From Pilatotrama ljubarskyi (lineage: Eukaryota; Basidiomycota; Agaricomycetes; Polyporales; Polyporaceae), in the NCBI GenBank assembly GCA_022385805.1, contig MU277730.1, positions 26,897 to 90,896 of the forward strand: 64,000 nucleotides of DNA, in the 5' to 3' direction. Positions 26,494 to 39,239 of the stretch are shown one piece after another; the first letter of the stretch is position 1, and each line of letters begins with the position of its first letter. The notes beneath the pieces were generated by a model. The model was not told the origin of the DNA, ran no database searches, and saw only the letters and a list, made by a program, of their open reading frames with translations. The translations under genes and the position numbers were made by a program.

Positions 26494-29400
26494 ATGTCTG
26501 GGAAGCGGGATCTGTCTGGGTATAACTATGCCGCTATCTCTTCGCTCGTCTTGACCGCCGACCGTTCTGCCTTGCCTCGTCGCGACAAGGAACCAGATGG
26601 CGCCCCTACGTCTCTCGTCGGTCGCATTGACCCCAAGGAGATGGGCTCGCGCGTGCAGCGTGAGGTTCCAAAGGACCTTGAAAAGAAGAAGAAGAAGGCC
26701 GCGGAGAAACAAGAGGTCGTAGAGAAGCCAAAACGGAGAACGGCGGACGTCACTGGCTACGGCTACACAGACATCATCGAGGCGACCGAGGACGTCGAGG
26801 GGCTCACATATCGCCCAAGGACGGCAGAGACGCGTGAAGTCTACGAGCTTATCCTCGCGAGCGTCCACCAAGCTCTCGGTGACCAGGCACAGGACGTCGT
26901 TCGAAGCGCTGCCGACATGGTGCTGGAGGCGCTCAAGAACGAGAACCTGAAGGATTTCGACAAGAAGAAGGAGGTCGAAGAGATCCTTGGGCCTATCTCC
27001 AACGAGACCTTCTCGCAGTTGATCAATCTCTCCAAGAAGATCACCGACTATGGCGTCGAGGACGAGCAGGTTGCTGACCCCGACCAGGAGAAGAAGGAGG
27101 CGGAGATTGACGACGAAATGGGCGTTGCTGTGGTCTTCGACGAGGAGGAGGAAGAAGAAGAGGAAGAAGAGGGGTTCGAGATCCGAGACGAGAGCGACGA
27201 GGAAGATGAGGAGGCAGCTGAGGGCGCTGAACCACCACCAGAGTCGTTGGAGGGCGAGGAGGAGTTACTCATCGGTGCGTCCTCAGCAGCACAGCAAGGC
27301 AAGGCGCAGGTCGACAAGGACATCGTCTCGCCACATTCCATCGACGCCTTCTGGGTCCAGCGTCAGATCTCAGAGGTGTACCCCGACCCCGTCACCGCTG
27401 CCGACAAAGCCTCATCCGTCCTCTCCATCCTTGGTTCCGAATCCAGCGTTCGCGACTGCGAGAACCAGCTCATGGAGCTCTTCGACTACCAGCACTTCCC
27501 CCTCATCCGCAAGTTCGTCAAGAACCGCGATGTCATCGTCTGGTGCACGAAGCTCATGCGCAGTGACGCGGACGAGCGCGTGAACGTCGAAGTTGCGATG
27601 CGTGAGAAGGGCGTCGGTTGGATCTTGCGGGAGTTGGCGGGCGACCGCAAGGCGAAGGCGAAGACGGAGGCCATGGACGTTGATGTGAAGCCGAAGGTCG
27701 AGGCCGTCCCGAAGACCGCTACGCTCGCGCCGGGATCGACGGTGCAGCCCAAAGCAACCGTTGACTTGGAGAGCATGGCATTCAGCCAAGGTGGGCACCT
27801 CATGTCGAACAAGAAGTGCAAGCTCCCCGAGGGTTCGTTCAAGCGCGCGAAGAAGGGTTACGAGGAAATTCATGTCCCCGCCCCGAAGTCTAAGCCTACG
27901 CACGATTCCGAGCTCGTGCTCATCGAGTCGCTACCTGAATGGGCACGCGAGGGCTTCAAGGGCTACCGGAACCTCAACCGCATTCAGAGCAAGCTCTACC
28001 CCATCGCCTTTGGCACCGACGAGCCCATCTTGCTCTGTGCACCCACCGGTGCTGGTAAGGTATGCACAAAATTCCTACGCTTTCAAACATGGGCGGTTCT
28101 AACGTGAGTTGGTAGACGAACGTCGCCATGCTCACGATCCTCAACGAACTCTCCAAGTATCGCGACGAGGAGAGCGGTACTTTCGACCTCGACTCTTTTA
28201 AGATTGTCTACATCGCACCGATGAAGGCACTTGTCCAAGAGATGGTCGGCAACTTTAGCTCAAGGCTAGCGGTCTACGGCATCAAGGTTGGCGAGCTCAC
28301 GGGCGACGCTCAAATGACGAAGCAGCAGATCTCAGAGACGCAGATCATCGTCACGACGCCGGAGAAGTGGGACGTCATCACGCGCAAGAGCACGGACACG
28401 AGCTACACAAACCTCGTACGTCTCATCATCATCGACGAGATTCACTTGTTGCATGATGAACGTGGTCCAGTCTTGGAGTCGGTCGTTGCTCGGACAATCC
28501 GGCGCATGGAGCAGACGAACGAGTACGTGCGGCTTGTCGGTCTCTCTGCGACACTGCCGAACTATCAAGACGTCGCCACCTTCCTGCGCGTCGACCCGTC
28601 GAAGGGCCTGTTCTATTTTGATGCGTCGTACCGTCCGTGCGCCCTCCAGCAGCAGTTCATCGGTGTCACGGAGAAGAAGGCGATCAAGCGGTATCAGGTC
28701 ATGAACGAGGTCTGTTACGAGAAAGTCCTCGACCAAGCCGGCAAGAACCAGACCCTCGTCTTCGTGCACTCGCGCAAGGAGACAGCGAAGACCGCCAAGT
28801 TCATCCGCGACATGGCTATCGAGAAGGAGACCATTACGCAGTTTGTGAAGCCAGAAGGCGCGACCCGGGAGATTCTCTTGGAGGAGACCAACAACGTGAA
28901 GGACCCCAACCTGAAGGATCTGCTCCAATTCGGCTTCGGCATCCATCATGCCGGCATGTCTCGCGAGGACCGTGGATTGGTCGAAGAGCTCTTCGCCGAC
29001 GGTCACCTCCAGGTCCTCGTCTGCACGGCGACTCTTGCATGGGGTGTCAATCTGCCGGCCCACACCGTCATCATCAAGGGCACTCAGATCTACAACCCGG
29101 AGAAGGGTCGTTGGGTCGAGTTGTCGTCGCAGGACGTTCTCCAGATGCTCGGTCGTGCCGGCCGTCCGCAATACGACACCTACGGGGAGGGTATCATCAT
29201 CACGAACCACTCCGAGCTGCAGTACTACCTCAGCTTGATGAACCAGCAGCTCCCGATCGAGTCACAGTTCGTCTCGAAGCTCACCGACAACCTGAACGCA
29301 GAAATCGTCCTCGGCACCATCCGGAATCGCGACGAAGCCGTCCAGTGGCTGGGTTACACCTACCTGTGCGTGATGCACTTCCTCGGCGCTCGACTTGTAC

Positions 29401-32400
29401 TGACTGCCTTATTCCACCAGATACGTTCGCATGCTCAAGGACCCGGTCTTGTATAGCGTCGGCATCGACTATCTTGAAGGCGACCCGACGTTGGTCCAGA
29501 AGCGTGCCGACATCGTTCATACCGCCGCCGCCCTTTTAGAGAAGTGCCATCTGATCAAGTACGAACGTTCTACTGGACGCTTCCACAGCACAGAGCTCGG
29601 TCGTATCGCGTCGCACTACTATGTGACGTACAGCTCGATGGCGACGTACAACCAGCACCTCCGCCCTACTATGTCGACGATCGAGCTGTTCCGCGTCTTC
29701 GCGCTCTCGAACGAGTTCAAGCTCATCCCCGTCCGGCAGGACGTGAGTATATGCTATCCCGCCTCGAGAACGAGAGCTGATGTCTCGTACAGGAGAAGCT
29801 AGAACTGGGTAAGCTCCTCGAGCGTGTTCCCATTCCCGTCAAGGAGTCTGTGGAGGAGCCCGCAGCAAAGATCAACGTGCTCCTGCAAGCATACATCTCG
29901 CAGCTCAAACTCGAAGGTACGTGCCAATGACATTACCCTGACATGTCCATGTACTCAAATCGTGTTATCAGGTTTTGCGCTCGTTGCGGACATGGTCTAT
30001 GTTCAGCAGTCAGCCGGCCGGTAAGTACGATTCACCCCGTGCAGTCGAACAGCGACTGATCTCGCCGTCACTCCAGTATCATACGGGCTATCTTTGAGAT
30101 CTGTCTGAAGCGTGGCTGGGCGGTCCCTGCGAAGGCGGCTCTTGACCTGTGCAAGATGGTCGAGCGGCGAATGTGAGTGCAATGTGCCACGCTGGGGACG
30201 CTCGACTGACAGCGAGATTCATAGGTGGGGTTCAATGACACCTCTACGCCAGTTCAAGGGCGTACCGGCTGAGATTATCCGGAAGGCTGAGGCGAAGCAA
30301 TTCGTGAGCCGCACACTTCACTCTGATTATATTTTCACGCTGACGATCACTCGTAGCCTTGGTACCGCTACTTCGACTTGGTGAGTGCCCACAGCCGCAC
30401 ATACGGACCGCTTCTAACTCTCTTTGCAGAGCCCTCCCGAGATCGGCGAGCTTATCGGCATCCAGAATGCCGGACGTTTGGTGCATCGTCTCGTCCACAG
30501 CTTCCCCAAGCTCCAGTAAGTCCCTGTTGTTAGGCCGCTTAACGTATCTGACCTCTCCCTCCAGGCTGCAAGCACAGGTCCAGCCGATCACGCGTACTCT
30601 GCTTCGCATTGACTTGACGATTATTCCGGACTTCCGGTGGGACGAAAAGATTCACGGGGCTGCCGAGTCCTTCTGGATTCTCGTTGAAGACGTCGATGGG
30701 GAAATCATCCTCTTCCACGACACCTTCATGCTCCGCCAGAGGTATGCCGAGGACGAACACTACGTAACCCTCACGGTCCCTATGTTCGAGCCTGTCCCTC
30801 CTAACTACTACATCTCCATCGTCTCTGACCGCTGGCTTCACGCCGAGACTCGACTGCCCATCTCCTTCAAGCACCTCATTCTTCCCGAGAAGTTCCCTCC
30901 CCCAACCCCTCTCCTCGACTTGCAGCCTCTGCCCCTTTCTGCTCTGCACAACAAGGAGTTCGAGAGCATCTACTCTTCCACCATTCAAACATTCAACAAG
31001 ATCCAGACGCAGGTCTTCCAGGCACTCTACACTACCGACGACAACGTGTTCATCGGGGCTCCGACCGGAAGCGGCAAGACCATCTGTGCTGAGTTCGCGC
31101 TTCTCCGTCTTTGGAGTAAGCGTGAGCAGAAACGGGCTGTTTGCATCGAGCCTTACCAGGAGATGGTTGACATGCGAGTAGAGGAGTGGCGCAAGAAGTT
31201 CGGAAACCTCCAGGGCGGCAAGGAGATCGTCAGTCTCACTGGCGAGACCAGTGCTGACTTACGCCTGCTCGAGAAGGGAGACTTGATCATCTGCACGCCC
31301 TCACAGGTGAGTTCCTGAGTTATTGGTTGGCTTCGTCGTATATATTGATGACCACCTCCACAGTGGGATGTTCTCTCCAGGAGATGGCGCCAGAGGAAGA
31401 ATGTACAGACGATTGGCCTCTTGATCGCTGATGAAATCCAGCTCGTGGGTGGTGAAGTCGGGCCCACGTACGAAGTCGTCATCTCTCGTACTCGGTATGT
31501 GTCTGCACAGACGGAGATCAAGACTCGTATAGTCGCTTGCGGTGTATCTCTCGCGAACGCGCGAGACCTCGGTGAATGGATGGGTGCGCCTTCGCACGCT
31601 ATCTTTAACTTCCCGCCTAGGTGAGTCCTATTCGATCCTTGTTCAAGAAGCATACTTACATCAGGACAGTGCCCGTCCTCTCGACATGGATATCCACATC
31701 CAGAGCTTCCAGATCCCTCACTTCCCGTCACTCATGATCGCTATGTCGAAGCCGGCGTATCTCGCTGTCTGCGAGTATTCTCCCCAGAAGCCCGTGATCA
31801 TCTTCGTCCCCTCGCGTCGTCAGTGTCGCCTGACCGCCGACGACATTATCACCCACTGCGGTGCCGACGACAACGCGACACGTTTCCTTCATGTCGAGGA
31901 AGCCGACCTTGCCCCTCATCTGGAGCACGTCAGCGACGCTGGCTTGAAGGAGACTTTGAAGCACGGTATTGGGTACTACCACGAGGCTCTTGACAAGCAG
32001 GATAAGCGTATCGTGGAGCGTCTCTTCCAGCATGGCGCCATCCAGGTCCTCATCGCCTCCAAGGTATGTGTTCTCTCCGTTGGCCTGGTGCCCGTATGCT
32101 CACATGTCCTTTGTCCTACAGGACACCGCGTGGAGTTTGCCTGTGTCCAGTTATATGGTCATCATCATGGGTGTCCAGTACTACGAGGGCAAGGAGCATC
32201 GTTATGTCGACTACCCCGTCATGGACGTCCTGCAAATGATGGGACGTGCATGTCGCCCTCTCGAAGACGAGAAGAGCCGAGCGGTGCTGATGTGCCAGCA
32301 AACCCGCAAGGACTTCTACAAGAAATTCCTCGCCGAGGGTCTACCCATTGAATCCCACCTTCCGACACACATGCTCCACGACTACTTCCTCGCGGAGATC

Positions 32401-33845
32401 GCTGTCAAGACCATTGAAAACAAGCAGGATGCGATGGATATCCTCACCTGGACGTACTTCTACCGCCGCATGACGCAGAACCCGAACTACTACAACCTGC
32501 ATAATGTCAGCCACCAGCACCTCTCCGATCATCTCTCGGAGTTGGTAGAGAACACGCTCAACGACCTCGTCAACTCGAAGTGCATCGCGATCGGTAAGTC
32601 CTCTGAGGATCGAGTCGAATCGTCGTAGCCTCTAACATGCATCGCAGAGGATGAGATGGACGTAACGCCGCTGAACCTCGGCATGATTGCGGCTTACTAC
32701 AACATCTCTTGTACGTTTTCCCTCTGGCCTCTTCTGGATCACTACTGATGCATCTGCTCAGATGTCACGGTCGAGGTCTACACCTTGTCGTTGAAGGAAC
32801 GCACCAAGCTGAAGGGTCTGCTCGAGGTTGTATCATCTTCTGCGGAGTTCGAGTCCATCCCTATCCGCCGTCACGAGGACGTGCTTCTTCGCCGCATCTA
32901 CGACCGCGTCCCTGTCAAGCTCGAGAAGGTTGACTTCGAGGCGCCTCATTTCAAGACGTTTTTGCTCCTACAGGCCCACTTCTCTCGCCTCCAGCTCCCT
33001 CCGGACCTTGCCGCCGATCAGGTGCTTGTTCTGGAGAGGGTCCTCAACTTGCTGTCGGCTTGCGTGGATGTCATGTCGTCAAACGCATGGCTCAACGCAC
33101 TTGGAGCGATGGACCTCTCGCAAATGTGCGTTCAGGCATGCTGGGAGACAGACTCACCATTGAAGCAAATACCTCACTTCGAGCCCGATGTATGTTCTCT
33201 CGCTCCGACTCATTCAGCGAGTGGTACTGACGCCGTATCATGCAGGTCATCAAACGCTGCAAGGACGCTGGCGTTGAGACTGTCTACGACATAATGGAGA
33301 TGGAGGACGATAAGCGGAACGAGCTTTTGCAGATGGATGCAAGGCAAATGTGAGTATCGTACTCTTTCGACTAGACACCGTTCACTGACAGAGTTACACG
33401 TAGGCGGGACGTTGCAATGTTCGTCAACTCGTACCCCACGCTCGACGTCAACTACGAGCTCGCGAAGGGCGACTACACTGCTAGCTCGCCCATCACGATC
33501 CAAGTCGCACTGTCCAAGGATGCCGACGAGGACATGGAGGTTTCCGAGGACGATGAGGTTGTCGTCGCGCCCTTCTACCCCAAGAAGAAGTTGGCGAACT
33601 GGTGGATCGTCATTGGCGAGCCGAAGACGCGTCAGCTCCTCGCTATCAAGAAGGTCACGGTGCATCGGAACCTCGCTGTTCGCCTCGAGTTCTCCTTGCC
33701 ACAAGGCCAGCACGCACTCAAGCTCTACGTCATCTGCGACTCGTATATGGGTGCAGATCACGACATCGACCTTGACCCGATCGACGTTGCCGAGGGTGAG
33801 GAGAGCGAGAGCGAGGAAGAAAGCGACGATGCCATGGAGGAGTAG
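26494..33845 (+). CDS. BRR2: U5 snRNP RNA helicase Brr2
   Basis: Seventeen exons give 2,165 residues, close to yeast Brr2 and human SNRNP200: 26494-28059, 28116-29365, 29421-29742, 29793-29916, 29972-30020, 30077-30172, 30225-30303, 30357-30380, 30430-30515, 30565-31306, 31364-31620, 31670-32063, 32122-32593, 32648-32710, 32762-33189, 33246-33349, 33404-33845. After an acidic N-terminal region comes an active helicase cassette: APTGAGKT at about 516-523, DEIH at 629-632, SATLPN, then Sec63 units. The second cassette is degenerate: APTGSGKT at about 1364 but DEIQ at 1469-1472 and ACGVS for SAT. Brr2 unwinds U4/U6 in spliceosome activation. A 24-nt micro-exon (30357-30380) encodes PWYRYFDL. The C-terminus is acidic. 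Confidence 0.96.
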
Positions 33846-34050
33846 ACGTCTATTAGTATCTGCTTTGCGCGCTGTTCACGGACCGTTGTAACATAACCCT
33901 GATGGCTTGTTGCCCGTCAAAATGTATCACTAGAGCATATAATGTTGTTTACGTTTGCAGTCATCATCGCTGGCTCCTCGCACGAGGTGATACTGGAACT
34001 ATCACAGCAGTACCTACGTCCGTTGCTGTTCCAACGCCTGCTGCCCAGTT

Positions 34051-35875
34051 TCAGTGCTCGCACATGGCGAATTGAGCCTCGAAGAGATCTGCATTGTGGG
34101 TGGTGACGAATTGCGCGCGCTCTTCCATGAGCTCCAAGCGGTCGGCCATAGCCTCCTCCGTGGTGATCGTGCTCTCCAGCACATAACGCAAGATCATTTC
34201 GACAAGCTCCGCAGGCAGCTTCCGGAATGCGCTTGACCCACAGACCACGTCTCTATACCAATCCGCCTGTTGCGGAGGGACCGTGCTGGTAGAATGGACA
34301 GGTGTTAGAGGATCCACGAGGAAGAAGGCGAGTATCTTCCTATGCCCTGGACGTGAGCGGTCCGCGAGCTCGAAGGGCGCAACGCGGTGCTGATAGATGT
34401 TTGGGAACGCGATGCACTTGTCTTCAGTCGCGGTGATATGTCCCAGCTGCTGATTGAGTGCCATGTCGTTCGTGATGCCGTACACGGTGAGGTATCCGCG
34501 GTGGTCCCACTGCTCGTATTCCAGGAACGTCGCGCCCATGCTCTGGCCATCGCCGACCGCGGCACGGAACATAAGCTTCGATTCCGTGATGTTTTCGCTT
34601 CCGTAGTAGTAGATCCCTGTCGCGACGACCTTCTCGTTCGCCATGCCCTCGACGTGCCAGGAGCCGCCAGGATACGTCGGGTTGTCCGGGGTGAGGACTA
34701 TGTTCGCCATCTTGACGATGACTTGGATCGTGCGCCCTTTCAGCCTGAGCGTGGCTCGCTCGTCGGCATCTGGTGGTTGGAATGGCACCGCGTCCGGGAT
34801 GAGCGGCCAGTGATGCACGCGTTCCCACTCCTCGAGTTCTGGGCCGTGATCCATGTCCTCTGGCCACTGCGCCTCTGGATGATCATACCACATCTGTGGC
34901 TCAATAGGGAAGATGGGCGGAGGCGGCGGACTGAGCTGGTCCGAGATGACGCGCTCGAAAAGCGGGATGAACCATTTCAGCGCGGATGATATTGTCTCGT
35001 ACGCTGCGGAGTGCCGTTCGGGGTGGAGGTTGTTGATGTAGCCCTTCGGCCTGACCTGCCCGTCGTCGGAAACAGCGAAGTCGGTAGGAAGCCACTGGTA
35101 CGCCTTAGAGACAGTGTAATCGAATAGGAGGAGGGAATCGCCGTGACGGCGCTGCCATACGTCCTCTGTACGGCGCCCAATGTCGGGCCGTCGGCTGAAG
35201 TATTGATCAAGAGTGAGCTGTCGGAGCGGGTCTGTGTGTCCAGGCTGTGGGTCGTAAACAAAGGAGCGGCCGAGACGTAGGCAGAAGAGCGAGGGATGTA
35301 TGAGATCAAGCACTTGGTTGTTTGAGCCAGGATGCCAGTCTTTCTCTTCCTCCGGGATGTCTTCGAGCTGCTCAGTCAGAGACAAGAGCGCACACTTCAA
35401 CGCAGCAGGAATGAGCGCTGTAGACTCATATACCATTGGAATGGTCGTTTTCTGCGTGTTCATGTTAGCTGTATATGAGCCAAGCTCAGCAGCGGAAACC
35501 TACGGAGATGCCGGTCTCCTCATCGCGGTGGTTCGCCAGGTATCGAAGCTCGTCAAAGAGGTAACGCAGTTGCGCCTCCGTAATCGGGTCGCGGGGCCAC
35601 TGTTTCTCGCCCGAGCCCTCTTCGTACCGCTTTCCCCCGCCCCAGAACTGCTCGACCATCGCGCGGTCGTGCTCGATAATCTCGCGGGTCCAGCGCGACA
35701 CGATTTCCGCATCATACACCTTCTCCCACCAGCGCGGCTTGTCACGGATCTCGCCCGAGAAGCGCCGCAGGCGCATCTCGACGAGCGGGACGGGGTTGTT
35801 CAAGATGAACGTGAATGGTGACGGAAATACCGGGGTCTTGTCCTCGGCCGCGTTTTCATGGGAAGCGGCGGACAT
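34051..35875 (-). CDS. DUF4246 family protein, possible Fe(II)/2-oxoglutarate-type fold
   Basis: Two exons (35875-35504, 35451-34051) give 590 residues. The intron is 52 nt with a clean branch site, GCTAAC. The sequence is a recognisable DUF4246 protein, a family frequent in basidiomycetes. Towards the end, GGSWHVEGMANEK, then NIYQHRVAPFEL, then GHRKILAFFLVDP are spaced like the H-x-(D/E)...H...R arrangement of Fe(II)/2-oxoglutarate oxygenases. That reading is inference. The C-terminal helix region is Glu/Met-rich. No signal peptide or membrane segment is seen. The gene converges on BRR2 with 205 bp between the stops. Confidence 0.85.
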
Positions 35876-36218
35876 GATGGCCTGTCGTCGGTTGCAGGCG
35901 CTTCACTGGTACTGAGAGTCTCATGCCAGTGAGAGCGGGGGAGGACTATCTGATGAGGAGCCTCGATGTCGAGTGTGCCGACCTCATGTGTCTAGCCCCA
36001 TATACCATCCAGGAACGAATATCTGACCAACTGTTCACCGCCTGATTCAAATTGTCGCATCACAGAAAAAGGGGAATGTGCAGAAGATCCGGGGCACCGG
36101 CATGGCTATTACGAATTCCGGCGATCGATGCGGTGATGTGCGGCTAAGCACACCTTCATCCCCGAGTCGGAGTGGTATACGCTGAAAAGTGAAAGCACGA
36201 AAGCGAGCTATCAAGATT
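35876..36218. other. short intergenic gap between two minus-strand genes
   Basis: The gap holds the 3' flank of the glycosylase-like gene and the upstream region of the DUF4246 gene. I see no motif worth naming. Confidence 0.35.
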
Positions 36219-37757
36219 TCAAGAAAGCAAAGTGGTGGGGATCGGTATGACGGTCATCGAGGAACTGTCAAGTTTGCCGCGCTTGAGCTCTTCCAAGCGT
36301 TGCTTAAGGAGCGCGAACTGCGCGGTCTTCTGTTTCAGCTGATAGCGTAACGAAAGCCGTCAGGTGCTACTCGTCACACCACAGATCACCGCCCAACTAA
36401 CCTGGTAGCCCGCAACGAGCCCTGAAGTGCTCACAACTACAAAGAACAGAGTTTCGCGTACTCCGGCATTCGCTGTAGCGAGTTCGGTTACTCTGCAAAA
36501 CGTGAACGCGCGGATGACGTACGGTCAGAGTGCACCACTTTGTATGGCTGTATATCGCAGGCTGTAAACTTTGGTGGGGCTTTTGCTTTCCGATTAGCAG
36601 TTTGACGTTCTACTACCGTCTTCCTTCGCTTTGTGGTGACTGCCACCGAGTCCTCGCTCACGGCAGAAACCGTCTCTTCATCCGCGTGTTGCATGACGGG
36701 CGCCGGAGGTATGCCAACCGGCGAAGAGGGTTCGCTCGATTGGGGTGCAGCGGCCTTGATAAAACTCTCCCATATTTGCTTGCCGACGAAACATACGATC
36801 CGCGGCCGGTGCCGTACGATCTTCTTCAGTAACGCGGGGACGCCAGCAGTGAACTCGGAACCCGCAAGCTCGGCTGCCTGACATCGAAGTCAGCTGAATC
36901 TCCCCACTTCCGCCAAACAGGTATGGGTATGTGGTTCTCACCTCAGCACTGGGCCTCTCGACCAGGTTCGTCTTATTGAGAGCATTGCGGTCAGCTATGC
37001 TGCTGCGAGATACGCCAGGAGATCATACACACAAGACCTAGCCGATAACTTTCAGGCAGCGTGTGGTCCTCAGTCGGGCTCAACATTCGGTCAGTCAGCT
37101 CTATTTACACAAGTTAAGCGTGGAGACAAGGCGATCCTCGGCGTAGGAGAAACTCACGGGAACTGTGGAGGCATTTCCAGAAGTGATTCGTCGGGTGGGC
37201 GAAGTGATGACCCAAGGTGGCGGACATCTTTCCCGGACTTCGGTCATGTTAATACAATAGAAAGCGGTCTACAGCAGCGACTTACTTAATACCGCAAAAC
37301 ATAACTGATGTCATGCATAGGTCAATTCGGCGCTCTGCCGATCGACACGTATACACGTAGAGAATGCCAACTTACTGTCAAGGAGGTCCGCATCTTCTCC
37401 GAGATGATCCTTCAATGGATCAAGATGGGCATATTTCTCTGGAGGCGCTATTCCGCGCTTTGTCTTCGGAGTCTTGCGTCCGCCCGCCTTCACTCTCTTT
37501 TCCGGAAGCTCGTGGTGGGCGCTGGCTGGTCTTTTCTTCGAAGAGCGGTTGCTGCTTGGCAATGTCGCAAGTGAGGACTCTGACTCCTCATATTTATGAG
37601 TACCGTGGTTCCGGGGCGAGCGCCGCAGTGAGGGGGTAGACTGGTCATCAAATCTGAAGAGGGCTAATTTGTCGCGGAGAATCTGGGTCGGGGTACCGGC
37701 GCTGCCAGCACTTCCAGGAGTTGGTATCTCAGTCGTATCAGGGCACTCTACCTTCAT
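36219..37757 (-). CDS. TDG: G/T-mismatch thymine-DNA glycosylase (TDG/Mug family)
   Basis: Eight exons (37757-37376, 37304-37286, 37237-37158, 37100-37033, 36971-36942, 36877-36523, 36472-36402, 36338-36219) give 374 residues. A basic N-terminal tail (SSKKRPASAHHELPEKRVK) would suit nuclear import and DNA binding. The catalytic motif reads FCGINPGKMSA with Asn134. GHHFAHPTNHFWKCL and the EDHTLPESY, then LGLTNLVERPSA segments follow. RPRIVCFVGKQIWE and RETLFFVVVSTS complete the fold. Family enzymes excise T or U from G mismatches in base-excision repair. The 19-nt second exon carries FCGI, and the catalytic Asn codon is split over the next intron, so a single-frame gene search would miss the core. 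The insert of about 75 residues after QIWESF is longer than in human TDG. Confidence 0.88.
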
Positions 37758-38292
37758 GGCTGGTGCAGATGAGAATAACAGCGGAGTTGTGGAGCGGTTC
37801 TTATAGAATCAAAGTCTGGCAAGCTAAGCGGTCGTAGTGATGACAAAGTATGGGTTCAAGTAGGTTCGAGTCTGTACTCGAGTATGTAACTCAACTCGTC
37901 CAGGAGGCGCTTGCAACCCGAGGCCGACTCCGATTCGTCCGCGTCGGCGGCGGCACTGCCCTGCAGCCTTCATCGACATCCTACTACATACCGTTACCGG
38001 AGTCGCTCGAAATGGTGCTTGTTCCATTCTCGTGGCTCGCAAGACACAGAATAAATGCGATAGACAAGGCGTGTATGCGACCTGTTTATAGCCGTCTTCT
38101 TGCCCCGCTCCGAGAAGCTGCGTAGAGGGGGCATGTGAACTTGTGCTTGATCAGCACGCCGATGACACCATCCTATGCCTGTACGACGCAGTGCCCAAAG
38201 ACTGTATGGTCTCCTTGAGCCATGGGAAAGGGGTATATAAGAGTGGATGCACTGGCCCGCCGCACTGCGAAGATATCCAAGCTATCACTACT
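37758..38292. promoter_or_regulatory. divergent promoter of TDG and the cysteine-type transferase
   Basis: About 535 bp between outward-facing starts. A strong TATATAAG at 38234-38241 serves the plus-strand gene. No equivalent is visible for the minus-strand gene. Confidence 0.5.
38234..38241 (+). promoter_or_regulatory. TATA box of the glutathione transferase at 38293
   Basis: TATATAAG lies 52 bp before the ATG, implying a leader of about 25 nt. TATA-driven promoters often mark inducible genes, which suits a detoxification enzyme; that is inference. Confidence 0.6.
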
Positions 38293-39239
38293 ATGCCGGA
38301 GAGAATCGTCCTCTACACCGCCAAGGCATGTACTCTCTAGACTGCGCCTTCCGAAATGAGGCTGACGACCTTGCTCTATGTAGATCTGTCCGTACGCACA
38401 GCGGGTGAGAGCTTGACTCCAGGGCACATGGTGTAAATCCCGGAGGCTAAGGGAGCGTACGAACGCAGGTCGAGATAGCTCTTCACGAGGCAAAGGCGCC
38501 CCATATCCAGTACCAAATCGACCTGCAGAACAAACCGGAGTGGTATGCACCCAAAGTCAATCCTGCGAGCAAGGTACGTGTCCCATGCCTCTCCTGTGTG
38601 TCTATAATTTAAGACTGACCACTCTCCGACAGGTCCCCGCTATCGCGTATGGCGGTCCGGACGTTCCGCCAGACCAGCCCTCGCCCGAGTCCGTGAAGCT
38701 CGCCGAGTCTCTCATCCTCGTCGAGTTCGTCGCGGACCTCTTCCCGCAGTCTGGTCTTCTCCCCACGGACCCTGTCCTCCGCGCCAAGGCCCGCTTCTTC
38801 ATCGACGGCGTCTCAACCAAGCTCGTCCCCGCTTGGCACGCCTTCTCCCAGGGAAAGACTTCGGTAGAGGACTACTACAAGGCCGTCGAATACATCCAGG
38901 ATCTCCTGCCAGCCCAAGGCTTCGCTGTTGGCCAGTACTCGATCGCGGATGTGGCTATCACTCCATTCCTCGCGCGCGCTAAGATCACACTCTTGAACGA
39001 CCTTGGTGGTTACCCTGAAGGTGAGGGCCCCAAGATCTTGAACGAGTTGAGATCTGGGACCGGACGTTTCGCCCGCTTCGGGAAGTACTTCACGGACCTG
39101 CTTGAGAGGGAGAGCTTCAAGGCTACCTTCGACGAGGTGAGACCGCGCGTTGAGCTTGCCAACACTTCGCTCATGCGGTATGTCACAGGCTTACATCACC
39201 GAACGATACAAGGCGCGCTTCGCGAACCTCCGCCAGTAA
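38293..39239 (+). CDS. glutathione S-transferase, omega-like, cysteine type
   Basis: Five exons (38293-38325, 38384-38404, 38469-38573, 38633-39136, 39189-39239) give 237 residues. The 21-nt second exon encodes exactly ICPYAQR, with the omega-type catalytic Cys13. VNPASKVPAIAYGG and GQYSIADVAITPFLARAK mark the two halves of the fold. The first intron, 38326-38383, starts with GC (AAG|GCATGT); reading through hits a stop at once. Cys-type omega transferases act as thioltransferases or dehydroascorbate reductases and deglutathionylate aryl compounds. A TATA box at 38234 precedes it. It is the Cys counterpart of the Ser-type gene 22 kb upstream, with identical lengths for the last two exons. Confidence 0.9.

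Noticed and set aside
28332..29210. 292-codon minus-strand frame
   Set aside because: Antisense shadow of the conserved first helicase cassette of BRR2; no motif of its own.
37850..37875. tRNA-like B-box word GGTTCGAGTC
   Set aside because: No matching A box or cloverleaf can be formed around it.
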